Shown: one piece after another, positions 54,359 through 62,235 of the stretch
How positions within the stretch are numbered: the stretch's first letter is position 1
Layout: each line of letters opens with the position of its first letter
Source of the DNA: Colwellia sp.
Lineage (GTDB): Bacteria > Pseudomonadota > Gammaproteobacteria > Enterobacterales > Alteromonadaceae
Length of the DNA: 64,000 nucleotides
Assembly (NCBI GenBank): GCA_002733765.1
Contig: NVWU01000008.1
Location: 1 to 64,000 of the forward strand
Direction of reading: 5' to 3'
Position numbers and translations under genes: made by a program
Notes under the pieces: model-generated
Database searches by the model: none
What the model was told of the DNA's origin: nothing
What the model saw: the letters and a program-made list of their open reading frames with translations, nothing else

Positions 54359-54555
54359 ATATATTAATAGCAATAAGCTTTCAAATATCAATATTTAGTG
54401 TAGGTATGTTTTGTGGTGCTTTAATGTCGGACATCGAATGGTATGACACCCTAACAAATGAAGTTGCTAAATGTTCAGTGCTTGATACTAAAGAATTGTG
54501 TGATGCAAAAATCAATTTTAACAAAGCTATCAAGGAATTTAATAATGCTGATTAA
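54355..54555 (+). CDS. Small single-helix membrane protein, 66 residues
   Basis: One N-terminal hydrophobic segment (ILIAISFQISIFSVGMFCGA) then a soluble acidic tail with two Cys (KCSVLDTKELC). AAGGA ribosome site. Start overlaps the previous stop (ATGA) and its end overlaps the next start by 11 bases. Function unknown. Confidence 0.55.
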   Translation: MNILIAISFQISIFSVGMFCGALMSDIEWYDTLTNEVAKCSVLDTKELCDAKINFNKAIKEFNNAD

Positions 54556-54793
54556 AATTAATGAATCAGACGCTGAATTCGTGGCATTCGTTGAAGAACT
54601 AAAGCAGCACTATGGCAGTGCAACGGCAGCCGGAGCGATTAAGAAAGCAATTCTTAATCATGTTTCAGTAATTAAAGATTTACGTAAGAATAAAAAAATA
54701 CGTTATCGCTTGGAAGGTAACTTAGCTGAAATTAAAGATATTAGGCGACAACAAAAAAGCTTAGAACAAGCTTTGAGTATTATGATTGATTAG
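54545..54793 (+). CDS. Small hypothetical protein, 82 residues, coiled-coil tail
   Basis: ATG 54545 has AAGGA upstream. Residues beginning MLIKINESDAEFVAFVEEL are acidic and helical; the C-terminal part (NLAEIKDIRRQQKSLEQALS) looks like a coiled coil. Last gene of the plus-strand early group; it converges on zot across the structured intergenic region. Confidence 0.55.
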   Translation: MLIKINESDAEFVAFVEELKQHYGSATAAGAIKKAILNHVSVIKDLRKNKKIRYRLEGNLAEIKDIRRQQKSLEQALSIMID

Positions 54794-54796
54794 ATT

Positions 54797-55045
54797 GGTA
54801 CCAAAAAAATTCACTCGAGTGATTGGCCAATCAACTGAAGGAAATAAAATGGTACCAAAAACGCTTGAGCTCGTCCTGACTTGGTTAACTTTTTGGTACC
54901 AAAACGCTAAAAGTACGTAATAACAGTTACGTACTAAAAACATCAAAATTTGGGAGAATGCCTAAAACCCACCCTAACCACTACCCAAAAAAAGCACGTT
55001 GATTGGCTGCGGTGCGGTGGCTCCTCGCAAATCTAGTGCTTTTTA
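54797..55045. other. Palindrome-rich intergenic region with GGTACCAAAA repeats (candidate phage origin/packaging region)
   Basis: Three GGTACCAAAA copies begin at 54797, 54851 and 54895; the latter two extend into ACGCT. Also present: CACTCGAGTG and GATTGGCCAATC palindromes (54812-54833), arms AGTACGTAA/TTACGTACT (54912-54935), and a long hairpin AAAAAAGCAC/GTGCTTTTTAT (54987-55045) that could terminate both converging gene groups. Filamentous phage intergenic regions carry the Rep-nick origin and packaging hairpin, so this is the best candidate in the prophage. Confidence 0.5.
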
Positions 55046-55058
55046 TTTTCATTAACAA

Positions 55059-56273
55059 CTAAGAAGATGAAAAATCAGAATTATTAGATTTAAAATTAAC
55101 AGGTAAATCAGGTGTCACTAACGTATCTAACGAGCAATAAACATATTCAGTTTGTTCATCTAATGTAATAGCCGCTTTACAGCTAGTTATCCAATCAACA
55201 CGATAACCTCTATCCACTAAATCCATACTAGTAAAACTCAGCTCTTTATTATCATAATTTGCTGAGAATGCATAAGTAGAATCAAAGCCCCTTGATAACG
55301 CTGTACTACCCGTAAAAACAGAGCCAGTAATAATAGTCGCTTTAATAAACGGCTCTATAGCACCCATTTTATTATGTAACTCGTCAGATACATCATCAAC
55401 AGCAGCATTAGCAATCGAATCACTATCACCGTCAGTAGAAATTTTAGAGGTCTTATTAGAAAGTTTTTGATTATCATCTTCAACAGTTTGAGTAGCCGTA
55501 TTATCTGCACCCCCAAGAATTTTAACATCTGATTTACTAAATAAATAAGACCAAAGAACACCGAGACAAAGCAAAAGCCCAAGTACTTTAGGGTCACGAT
55601 AAAACGCTGTTCTTGGCTCTGAATTTGTGAAAGCTCCCGTTTTTGTCGAGCTATAAAGCGCAAATATTTTCGACGGAACATAGTTAAAATACTTGATTGT
55701 TCCTTGATTTGATTTGGTTGTACCTCTTGAATCTGCTGCATGTTCCACCGTCTTATAAAATCGCCAAAGACCAAGGTTAATATGACGCACGGCAACTTTT
55801 GCCATGTCTTTCATCTCACTTCTAACCTTTGTAATTGATGTTGTTGTAAAAACAAAATCCCAATTATAATGGCGTTGCATATCCCATGCGGTGTCCATAT
55901 CTTCGGGTCTGTCGTCTAGTTCTGCTTGAGCCGTACCGCCAATGTAATTTAAAAGTGCGACATCTTTAGCAGTCCACTTAGGTTTGAATATTCGTTGTAC
56001 TTCATCAATAACAAAAAAAGAGCCTTTAGGTGCCCAGTGAAAAAATCGAGCCATTTTATCTCGACCCGCTTGGCATTCAGTATCAACAAAAATAACCTTA
56101 AAATTCTTATGTACGTTTTTGCGACCGAGCACCTTAATTGCAAGTTGCTTAGAGAACCCACGAATATTAGTGACTAATGTTCTACCCGACTTGATAACCG
56201 GAAGAATATCGTCTTTGATAGCGCCTGATGTTTTGAAAGTGCCATCCGGACCATGATGTATTTTTATACTCAT
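55059..56273 (-). CDS. zot: Zot-family phage assembly protein (gpI-like)
   Basis: A 404-residue Zot-domain protein of filamentous phages. The degenerate Walker A is GPDGTFKTSG near residue 9-18, the Walker B-like FFVIDEVQRIF near 85. A membrane helix (VLGLLLCLGVLWSYLF) near 235 separates the cytoplasmic ATPase part from the periplasmic tail. It drives virion extrusion through the envelope together with a secretin. The start overlaps the DUF2523 stop (ATGA). No pIV secretin gene is seen; the phage may borrow a host one. Confidence 0.9.
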   Translation of the reverse strand: MSIKIHHGPDGTFKTSGAIKDDILPVIKSGRTLVTNIRGFSKQLAIKVLGRKNVHKNFKVIFVDTECQAGRDKMARFFHWAPKGSFFVIDEVQRIFKPKWTAKDVALLNYIGGTAQAELDDRPEDMDTAWDMQRHYNWDFVFTTTSITKVRSEMKDMAKVAVRHINLGLWRFYKTVEHAADSRGTTKSNQGTIKYFNYVPSKIFALYSSTKTGAFTNSEPRTAFYRDPKVLGLLLCLGVLWSYLFSKSDVKILGGADNTATQTVEDDNQKLSNKTSKISTDGDSDSIANAAVDDVSDELHNKMGAIEPFIKATIITGSVFTGSTALSRGFDSTYAFSANYDNKELSFTSMDLVDRGYRVDWITSCKAAITLDEQTEYVYCSLDTLVTPDLPVNFKSNNSDFSSS

Positions 56274-56590
56274 CCGAAAACCCTAAAACCCATGACAAAG
56301 CGGGTAACAAATGCATTAATTAATAAATTAAAACCAGTGATAATATTAAAAAAATTTAACTGAGATACAGTATCTTGAGGTAATCTAGAAAGTGAATTAT
56401 TTATTTGAGTTGAAATATCTAATTGAATTAATATTGATTGGGCTATATCCCAAGAAAAATTCAAAGACCAAAGCATGGCTTCATATCTAAAATAGGTAAT
56501 TTTAATTATTACCCAAGCGTAAAACTCAACAACAAAACCATAAATACCAGAAGTTAAAAACTCATAAATACCAAGTAAAGCATCAAGCAT
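56270..56590 (-). CDS. DUF2523-type minor coat protein (gpVI-like)
   Basis: A 106-residue hydrophobic protein starting MLDALLGIYEFLTSGIYGF. The C-terminal part (LPQDTVSQLNFFNIITGFNL, INAFVTRFVMGF) matches the DUF2523/gpVI pattern next to zot. ATG 56590 has GGAG 9 bases upstream; the frame can be extended by 5 codons. Its N-terminal coding sequence is repeated in the upstream chimeric ORF. Confidence 0.75.
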   Translation of the reverse strand: MLDALLGIYEFLTSGIYGFVVEFYAWVIIKITYFRYEAMLWSLNFSWDIAQSILIQLDISTQINNSLSRLPQDTVSQLNFFNIITGFNLLINAFVTRFVMGFRVFG

Positions 56591-56738
56591 TCTTAATTTC
56601 TCCAAAAATTATAATTGCTGATAAAACCGAAAAAATGAACGTCATAGAAATAGCTACAACATTTGACCATATGTAAACAGCGAAATAATATAAACCAAGA
56701 GTTAAAAAATCATAAATACCAAGTAAAGCATCAAGCAT
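56583..56738 (-). CDS. Chimeric 51-residue membrane ORF made by tandem duplication
   Basis: ATG 56738 overlaps the adsorption-protein stop, and its own TGA (56583-56585) overlaps the DUF2523 start, in both cases as ATGCTTGA. Residues 1-11 MLDALLGIYDF copy the DUF2523 N-terminus, while the end (VLSAIIIFGEIKNA) copies the adsorption-protein C-terminus (VLAAIIIFGGLKNA). Sequences 56553-56629 and 56701-56777 match at an offset of 148. It is probably expressed, having a ribosome site GGAGGG. Two membrane segments are predicted; function unknown. Confidence 0.7.
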   Translation of the reverse strand: MLDALLGIYDFLTLGLYYFAVYIWSNVVAISMTFIFSVLSAIIIFGEIKNA

Positions 56739-58446
56739 TCTTAAGCCCTCCAAAAATTATAATTGCTGCTAAAACAGTAAAAATAAATAATATAATATTA
56801 GATATAAGTAACATTTCATCTTGATATTCAGAAAGACAAACCTCTTTAATGTCACCCATAAAAAAAGCGATTTTATAGCACTGATTAAAAGAGCCGCCAG
56901 AAACGGCAATAGGCTTTATAATTGTATGCATTTCAGTTTTTATATCATCAATACGAGTAGTTAAATCAGATTGAATATCGATGATATCTTGAATATCAGA
57001 TGTGGAATCAAAAGAACCCTGAGCAGTAACAATTTGTTGAGTTAATATATCAGCAACTAAGCTATCACCAGATTGATTAAAAGCATCTTTTAAATCATCC
57101 AACTTACTCCCTAGTGAATCAGTTTGATTAGTAATTTTTTGACCTAACGCATTAGCAGCATTATTAATTGATGAAACAACGTCACCATTCCCATTGCCCG
57201 AACTAGTTCCATCACCCGTACCACCAGTACCACTAGCGCCACAAATCAAATCAAACTCGATTACGTCACCATTTGGACAAATTTTAGTATTACAATTTTC
57301 ATTTATTGAAATTTCTAAACCATTAGGGCAAGTCTTAACAGTTGTAGAACAATCAATATCCTCTTGAATTTCGTCACCATTAGGACATGTTTTTAAACAT
57401 AATGAAAAAGCATCACTATAAACGGTATGAATATTATGAATATCACCGCTTTTACAATGAAGCATTTTTGTTGCTGTAATCCGAACACCGCAACCTGAAT
57501 GCGATGGGCCGCTACTAGATTGAGAACTCTTATAATTAGCGGTACCCAAAGAAAAAGAATCACAAATTGGTTGATTATAATCATCTTCGCCATCACTATT
57601 TAAATAATAACCAAAATTAATGCTATCACCTACATCTACAGAAAGTTGTCGAAAATCATCTAAACTTCTATAATTTCCACTAGCAGAGCAACTCGAAAAA
57701 AAAACACCTTTGTGATAACTTTTACAATCATTTATAGAGCCATAAACATAACGCTCACCATCATTATTAACACAAACACCATCGGTTAACGTTTGACCCA
57801 AAGGACAAGAATTATTTTGACAAATACCCTGAGAATCTAAAGACTTACCAGTTGGACATGTTTTATCAATACATGCAAACGGAGTGAAATCAGGCATTGT
57901 ATTAATCACTGGAACAACAGGATCGTTTAAGCGATAAAACATATAGTTTAAACATTGAGATTCATATTGATTACTATTAATAGTAACGCCAAAAGCTGAA
58001 TATTTGCATCCTGCAAACTCAAAATAACCACTTGAACCCTTTGGGTAGCCCGTTATTTTATCTTTGCCAAAGCTAGCCAATGAATTAGGATTATCAACCC
58101 CGCAATCAGGTTTAACTTCACATTGATACTGAGTTAAATCTGGTAAATCTTCACTAGAATCAGATTCAATACTTGTTCTAGTTAACGTAAAATTATAACA
58201 AGTATTTTCCCAATCTTGCGAAGTGTCTTGAACATAAGAAATATCATACAAACAGCCACTATAACCAAACTTACCAGTACTTTGATATGTTGGTAAATCT
58301 ATCTTTTGAGCAATTTGAAGTGCTGAATTAAGAGCTGAATTACCCTGTAGACAATTGTTTGTATCATCAGCAAAAGCACCAAATGACGTTAACAATATGA
58401 CAATTAAAGAAGTAAAAAGTAAATTATGAAATTTAATCATAAGCAT
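56731..58446 (-). CDS. Phage adsorption/minor coat protein (gpIII-like)
   Basis: A 571-residue exported protein. Signal peptide about 1-26 (FTSLIVILLTSFGAFA). The body is rich in Cys, including repeated CPNG.E motifs (KTCPNGDEIQ, KTCPNGLEIS, KICPNGDVIE). A Gly/Ser linker (SGTGGTGDGTSSGNGNGD) at about 405-425 leads to a helical part with coiled coil, and a C-terminal membrane anchor (LISNIILFIFTVLAAIIIFG). This is the usual gpIII layout: receptor-binding domains, glycine linker, anchor. Met1 or Met3 may be the start; neither has a clear ribosome site. Confidence 0.82.
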   Translation of the reverse strand: MLMIKFHNLLFTSLIVILLTSFGAFADDTNNCLQGNSALNSALQIAQKIDLPTYQSTGKFGYSGCLYDISYVQDTSQDWENTCYNFTLTRTSIESDSSEDLPDLTQYQCEVKPDCGVDNPNSLASFGKDKITGYPKGSSGYFEFAGCKYSAFGVTINSNQYESQCLNYMFYRLNDPVVPVINTMPDFTPFACIDKTCPTGKSLDSQGICQNNSCPLGQTLTDGVCVNNDGERYVYGSINDCKSYHKGVFFSSCSASGNYRSLDDFRQLSVDVGDSINFGYYLNSDGEDDYNQPICDSFSLGTANYKSSQSSSGPSHSGCGVRITATKMLHCKSGDIHNIHTVYSDAFSLCLKTCPNGDEIQEDIDCSTTVKTCPNGLEISINENCNTKICPNGDVIEFDLICGASGTGGTGDGTSSGNGNGDVVSSINNAANALGQKITNQTDSLGSKLDDLKDAFNQSGDSLVADILTQQIVTAQGSFDSTSDIQDIIDIQSDLTTRIDDIKTEMHTIIKPIAVSGGSFNQCYKIAFFMGDIKEVCLSEYQDEMLLISNIILFIFTVLAAIIIFGGLKNA

Positions 58447-58467
58447 AAAAAAAGGGCTTAACGCCCT
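58447..58467 (-). terminator. Terminator between the major coat group and gpIII-like gene
   Basis: AGGGC/GCCCT stem with 5-nt loop (58453-58467) and seven T on the minus strand. A terminator directly after the major coat genes and before gene III is a hallmark of filamentous phages and gives excess major coat transcript. Confidence 0.8.
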
Positions 58468-58470
58468 AAT

Positions 58471-58551
58471 TTACCTAACTATTAAAATGCCTATCCATAT
58501 GCTAAAAACAAACGTTAACGCACAGACGGCACCAAAAATAAGTGAAATCAT
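58471..58551 (-). CDS. Tiny membrane protein, 26 residues (gpVII/gpIX-like)
   Basis: ATG 58551 overlaps the major coat stop as TAATG. The 26-residue product is one hydrophobic helix (MISLIFGAVCALTFVFSIWI then GILIVR) with a basic end. Ff phages have gpVII and gpIX of 33 and 32 residues at the virion tip, encoded beside gene VIII; size, place and coupling agree. Below the size normally annotated. Confidence 0.55.
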   Translation of the reverse strand: MISLIFGAVCALTFVFSIWIGILIVR

Positions 58552-58787
58552 TAGATTTTTTTAACAATACCAATAACTAATGTGATAACAACTAATGAAA
58601 CAACAGTACCGATAACGTACTCACCAGTAGTTAACGCTGATGTTTCAGCCGCAGTAATACCCGTTTTGATTTTAGTTAAATCAATACCAACAGCAGATGC
58701 AGCAGTACTAACCGCAGCAGATGAAACGACAACGGCCGTAACCACTTTAGCTTTAAAACCTGAAAAAACTTTTTTTACTTTACTCAT
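58551..58787 (-). CDS. Major coat protein (gpVIII-like)
   Basis: A 78-residue precursor. A basic n-region MSKVKKVFSGFKAK and hydrophobic VVTAVVVSSAAVSTAASA form the signal peptide, cleavage expected after ASA (residue 32). The mature part of about 46 residues has an amphipathic stretch (DLTKIKTGITAAETS), a membrane helix (VIGTVVSLVVITLVIGIV) and the basic end KKI that contacts the DNA. Typical of class I-like inovirus coat proteins. Confidence 0.85.
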   Translation of the reverse strand: MSKVKKVFSGFKAKVVTAVVVSSAAVSTAASAVGIDLTKIKTGITAAETSALTTGEYVIGTVVSLVVITLVIGIVKKI

Positions 58788-58803
58788 AAAAATACCTATT
58801 AAA

Positions 58804-59031
58804 TTAACGACGAATTTTTGTTATTAAGCCGATGACTGCGCCGATTCCAATCCCAGCAACGAACATTGTAATTACACCTTCAAAACCAACGTTATACGCA
58901 TCAAGATTAAAAATTTCTGATTGAATATTGTTGTATTCTGTAGATGTCATTACGACATATGTTGTGCATTGCTCTAACGTAGAACCATTGTTCTGATAAA
59001 TAGAATTAGTTAAATCAACACACGAACTCAT
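58804..59031 (-). CDS. Small phage membrane protein, 75 residues
   Basis: N-terminal soluble part with two Cys (MSSCVDLTNSIYQN, LEQCTTYVV), C-terminal membrane helix (ITMFVAGIGIGAVIGLI) and basic end TKIRR. AAGGT ribosome site. It lies between the ssDNA-binding protein and the major coat protein, the usual place of minor coat proteins. No precise family. Confidence 0.7.
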   Translation of the reverse strand: MSSCVDLTNSIYQNNGSTLEQCTTYVVMTSTEYNNIQSEIFNLDAYNVGFEGVITMFVAGIGIGAVIGLITKIRR

Positions 59032-59109
59032 TTTCTAAACCTTAAATAGAGTGCTTGCTCACCCACAGAGCCAAGCGAAAAAATAATAGCGTCCATGCTT
59101 TAAGCTTCG

Positions 59110-59424
59110 TTATTTAACTAGTTCGAAATCTACCACGATGTTACGTGATGGATTTTGTGGGTCTGCATCAAGCATTAAATGTACTTTTTGACCGAATGGA
59201 CATTGTGTTTTGAAGCGTTCAAATAAGGCCGCATCAAACAAGGTACTTAGCTCTTGTACGTCATACCCTGCCATTTGAATATTGTGTTGTTCGTTTTGAA
59301 ATGATTCAGCATTTTTTAAGTAGCTGACATTAGCGAATTGATAAGGTTTTGGGGAGCCTGATTTAGTGCTTGTACCTGTACCAAATTTAGCGCCGATTAC
59401 GATTACATTTTGTAGTTTAGCCAT
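59110..59424 (-). CDS. Phage single-stranded DNA-binding protein (gpV-like)
   Basis: A 104-residue beta-rich protein (NVIVIGAKFGTGTSTKSGSP, YQFANVSYLKNAESF, VHLMLDADPQNPSRNIVVDF) of the length and position of inovirus gpV-type proteins, which coat newly made single strands and prevent their conversion. AAGGG ribosome site, 22 bases after rep. Identification rests on context and general pattern. Confidence 0.72.
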   Translation of the reverse strand: MAKLQNVIVIGAKFGTGTSTKSGSPKPYQFANVSYLKNAESFQNEQHNIQMAGYDVQELSTLFDAALFERFKTQCPFGQKVHLMLDADPQNPSRNIVVDFELVK

Positions 59425-59446
59425 GTTATGTTTTCCCTTTTATCGT

Positions 59447-60859
59447 TTAGGTTGTTGAAAGTTGTTGTGAAAAATCTTGTTCACATTGTTTTAAGTATTC
59501 TTCTTCGGTCGTTGTTATGTTTAGCCGTTGAGGAAGTGAAGCTCTACTAAATGGATCTACAAGACCTTTCAAGAATTTATCTATAATTTCACTGTCTGAC
59601 ATATCACAAAGAACGCGCATCATATTGATAGCTTTGCGAGTTGAAATAACTTGGTTTTCAATGATTCTATCCACCGTCATTGTCATTTTTTTAACAATGG
59701 TTTTAATCACGCTTTGTTCTTCATTTAAAAATGATAATGCTGGGTAAGCACCTGCTAAATATTCGCTAGGTTTAATCATGGTATCGAGTGGAATAATGCG
59801 TTGGCTCGAATGTAGTTCAAGTTCCCAACGAACCCATTTGTCTTTAGGGTCGCCCATTTGAATACCTTTTTCATACACCCGTAAAAGCTTGCCTGACTCG
59901 CGAGAGCCAACGTATAAAGAGCGCCCTTTGTCAGGAATAAAACGAAATTCTTTCTTTAAGTCTTTACGTATTTTTTGATTTAAATGACCCGATTCAATAT
60001 ACATATAGGAGGAAGGACGACCGCCACAGTTAAAACCGCCCTTTTTAGCGAGTTTTCTAGCCACGTTAATTGAGCGTGTTCCGGCATAATCGTCATGTGC
60101 TAAATCAATTCGAGTAATTTTAATTTCAGGAATGTTTTTGATTTCTTGGTATAAACGAGCCATATCTAGTGCATCACAGCCAGTACCCATGAAAGAGACA
60201 TAACAACCAAGGTTTTTACCACCCCATGCGATTATTCCGGCATTAACACCATCAGCATAAAGCGTGGCTGAGTATTGATAGTTAAAACGTCCCATTGGAT
60301 TATTTTTAACTGTCCACATATACGTTTCAGACGTGAAAACATTGTTTAACCGACACACGAAACGTTCAGCTTCACCACAACAAAGGGTATCAACCAAATC
60401 AACACCAATATTGTCTAAAAGATTGTTCAATCGGTCATCATATTTAACCGCAGTATCTACTTCTAAATCGCCTTTTAACATGTCACGTAATTCATAACGG
60501 GCAGCAATTTCATTGTTAACAAGGTGCATTGAATTAAGGCTTAAATCTTTAAAGCGTCTATCTTCATATTCTTTAGTGATTGTTGAGCAAGCATCTTTAT
60601 AACGACTTATTACATTTTGATAACCCGTATTATCAAAAGCATTAAGACCTAAGAATTCTTTATGCATTTTTGACTTAGCATCATTCAAATGACGTTGGCG
60701 AGAATCGCTTTTTGCTGTCTCAATAATGTCACCTTTAAGGCATGCACCAATTTTAGCTAAGTGCTTAATGCGCAATAACTCAGTAGGTGACCAAGTCAGG
60801 GAAAGTGCATCGACTTTGCAAGGGATGCTTTGAATGGTTTTGGGGTTACTGGTCATCAA
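59447..60859 (-). CDS. Phage replication initiation protein (RstA/Rep_trans type)
   Basis: A 470-residue initiator. Conserved pieces: ITRIDLAHDDYAG, GRSLYVGSRESGKLLRVYEK and WVRWELELHS, as in RstA and other Rep_trans family proteins of CTX-like phages. It should nick the replicative form at the origin to start rolling-circle replication. The start overlaps the upstream small gene by 14 bases. The candidate origin with GGTACCAAAA repeats is at 54797-55045. Confidence 0.87.
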   Translation of the reverse strand: MMTSNPKTIQSIPCKVDALSLTWSPTELLRIKHLAKIGACLKGDIIETAKSDSRQRHLNDAKSKMHKEFLGLNAFDNTGYQNVISRYKDACSTITKEYEDRRFKDLSLNSMHLVNNEIAARYELRDMLKGDLEVDTAVKYDDRLNNLLDNIGVDLVDTLCCGEAERFVCRLNNVFTSETYMWTVKNNPMGRFNYQYSATLYADGVNAGIIAWGGKNLGCYVSFMGTGCDALDMARLYQEIKNIPEIKITRIDLAHDDYAGTRSINVARKLAKKGGFNCGGRPSSYMYIESGHLNQKIRKDLKKEFRFIPDKGRSLYVGSRESGKLLRVYEKGIQMGDPKDKWVRWELELHSSQRIIPLDTMIKPSEYLAGAYPALSFLNEEQSVIKTIVKKMTMTVDRIIENQVISTRKAINMMRVLCDMSDSEIIDKFLKGLVDPFSRASLPQRLNITTTEEEYLKQCEQDFSQQLSTT

Positions 60860-61046
60860 AAACCCCCGAGATATAAAGCGCTTGGTAGTTATCTTCGGTT
60901 ACTTCGACTAGTTCAAAGTCATGTCCGTAAATTGGTTGCAGGAATGAGATTAACGATATTAAATTCGAAAAATGATGCACTTGGCCTTTGTGCTGTATAG
61001 CCACATCGCCCCATGCTTCTTTTTGAAAATAAACGTCTTTAGTCAC
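60846..61046 (-). CDS. Small hypothetical phage protein, 66 residues
   Basis: A soluble protein (MTKDVYFQKEAWGDVAIQHK, FSNLISLISFLQPIYGHDFE) overlapping the rep start by 14 bases. No family recognised; an accessory to replication control is possible from position. Confidence 0.55.
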   Translation of the reverse strand: MTKDVYFQKEAWGDVAIQHKGQVHHFSNLISLISFLQPIYGHDFELVEVTEDNYQALYISGVFDDQ

Positions 61047-61153
61047 TGTCTATTCCATTTTCATTAATTGGTTGGTTTGTTGTTCATTCGATTGTTGCTT
61101 AATCAGGTGAACTGTTATTTTTTCTATTAATAAGTAATACTTAAAACAATTAG

Positions 61154-61411
61154 TTATAGGTTGTGCACTTGCTTCCATTCTGTTTCGGCTTCTGCATAAC
61201 GTTTGTCTATGTAGGTTGCAAGGTCTTCAATTTTTATTAGTGTTGGGCTGCGTTCTGAGTCACGTAATTTAAATGTTGGTATTGGAAAATCGCACCCTTT
61301 TGCTTTTTGCTCTGCTGTTTTAGGTTTAATGCCAAAGAACTCTTCACAAATATTTTTCAGTTCAATAACAGGAGATTGGAACCTAGCGAGCAATGCAAAA
61401 TTTGTATTCAT
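61154..61411 (-). CDS. Pyocin-activator PrtN-like protein
   Basis: An 85-residue DNA-binding protein matching the PrtN pattern: MNTNFALLARFQSPVIELKN, CEEFFGIKPKTAEQKAKGCD, FPIPTFKLRDSERSP, IEDLATYIDKRYAEAETEW. PrtN activates phage-tail pyocin genes in Pseudomonas; relatives are found as early regulators in filamentous prophages. It diverges from the CI/LexA-type repressor, so this gene probably drives rep and structural genes when the repressor is cleaved. Confidence 0.82.
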   Translation of the reverse strand: MNTNFALLARFQSPVIELKNICEEFFGIKPKTAEQKAKGCDFPIPTFKLRDSERSPTLIKIEDLATYIDKRYAEAETEWKQVHNL

Positions 61412-61450
61412 ATAGCACCTATGTAATTATTTACAGTTAAAGCAATTCTA

Positions 61451-61488
61451 AGCGATTACAGTCGCTTTTTAGTTCCATAAGTAGAACT
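61451..61488. promoter_or_regulatory. Two inverted repeats in the repressor/activator control region
   Basis: AGCGA-N6-TCGCT (61451-61466) and AGTTC-N8-GAACT (61471-61488) lie between the divergent PrtN-like and repressor genes. They are candidate operators for the repressor; no binding data. Confidence 0.45.
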
Positions 61489-61525
61489 TGTGGTAATAGT
61501 AAATCCAAATGTGGAACCATGTCAA

Positions 61526-62185
61526 ATGAATTATGGTAGAAAAATAAAAATTCTACGAGAGTCGCTAAATAAAACTCAACCTGAGTTCTCAGAAATTACA
61601 GGTATATCATTGAGTACATTAAAGAAAGTTGAAGCAGGATTTTCAAATGTAGGTATTTCAGTTATTGATAAAATAATTGCCACTCAGTCACTTAAAAAAC
61701 ATGTTTTATGGTTCATGACTGGAAATGGAGATCTAAAAGTAGAACCAGAAATTGAAACTAATACACGAAATATAAATTTACCTTTTTACGAAGTAAAAGC
61801 ATCAGCTGGTGATGGGGCATTGGTAGAAGCAGAAGAACAAACACATTTAATTAGTTTTGAACCTGAATGGCTAAATAAAGAAATAGGTGTAAATCCTAAT
61901 GATGTATTTTTAATGTTGGTTGACGGTGACAGCATGTACCCAACATTAAAGAACGATGCCATGATTATGGTAAATCGAAATTTTAATGGATTAAGTGACG
62001 GTATTTATGTGATGCGACACGATCACAATCTATTAGTAAAAAGATTACAAATGTTACCGGGCGGCATCATCAAAGTTAAATCAGACAACAACATGTACGA
62101 ACCGTGGGAAATAAACAAAGAACATTTGAATGGTACTGATATTGAATTAATTGGCCGCGTCGTGTGGTCAGGTCAAAGAATGTAG
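61526..62185 (+). CDS. LexA/CI-type phage repressor with S24 self-cleavage domain
   Basis: A 219-residue repressor. Helix-turn-helix at about 10-50 (KTQPEFSEITGISLSTLKKV). The C-terminal S24 peptidase domain has the cleavage site Ala94-Gly95 (KASAGDG), Ser136 in DGDSMYP and Lys172 in LLVKRLQ. RecA-stimulated self-cleavage during DNA damage would induce the prophage. I chose ATG 61526 (MNYGRKIK). The last 22 codons are repeated downstream of the NERD gene. Confidence 0.9.
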   Translation: MNYGRKIKILRESLNKTQPEFSEITGISLSTLKKVEAGFSNVGISVIDKIIATQSLKKHVLWFMTGNGDLKVEPEIETNTRNINLPFYEVKASAGDGALVEAEEQTHLISFEPEWLNKEIGVNPNDVFLMLVDGDSMYPTLKNDAMIMVNRNFNGLSDGIYVMRHDHNLLVKRLQMLPGGIIKVKSDNNMYEPWEINKEHLNGTDIELIGRVVWSGQRM

Positions 62186-62235
62186 AAAATTAATAAACCA
62201 TACTGTTTTACATAGAAATATAAGGAAATACTTAA

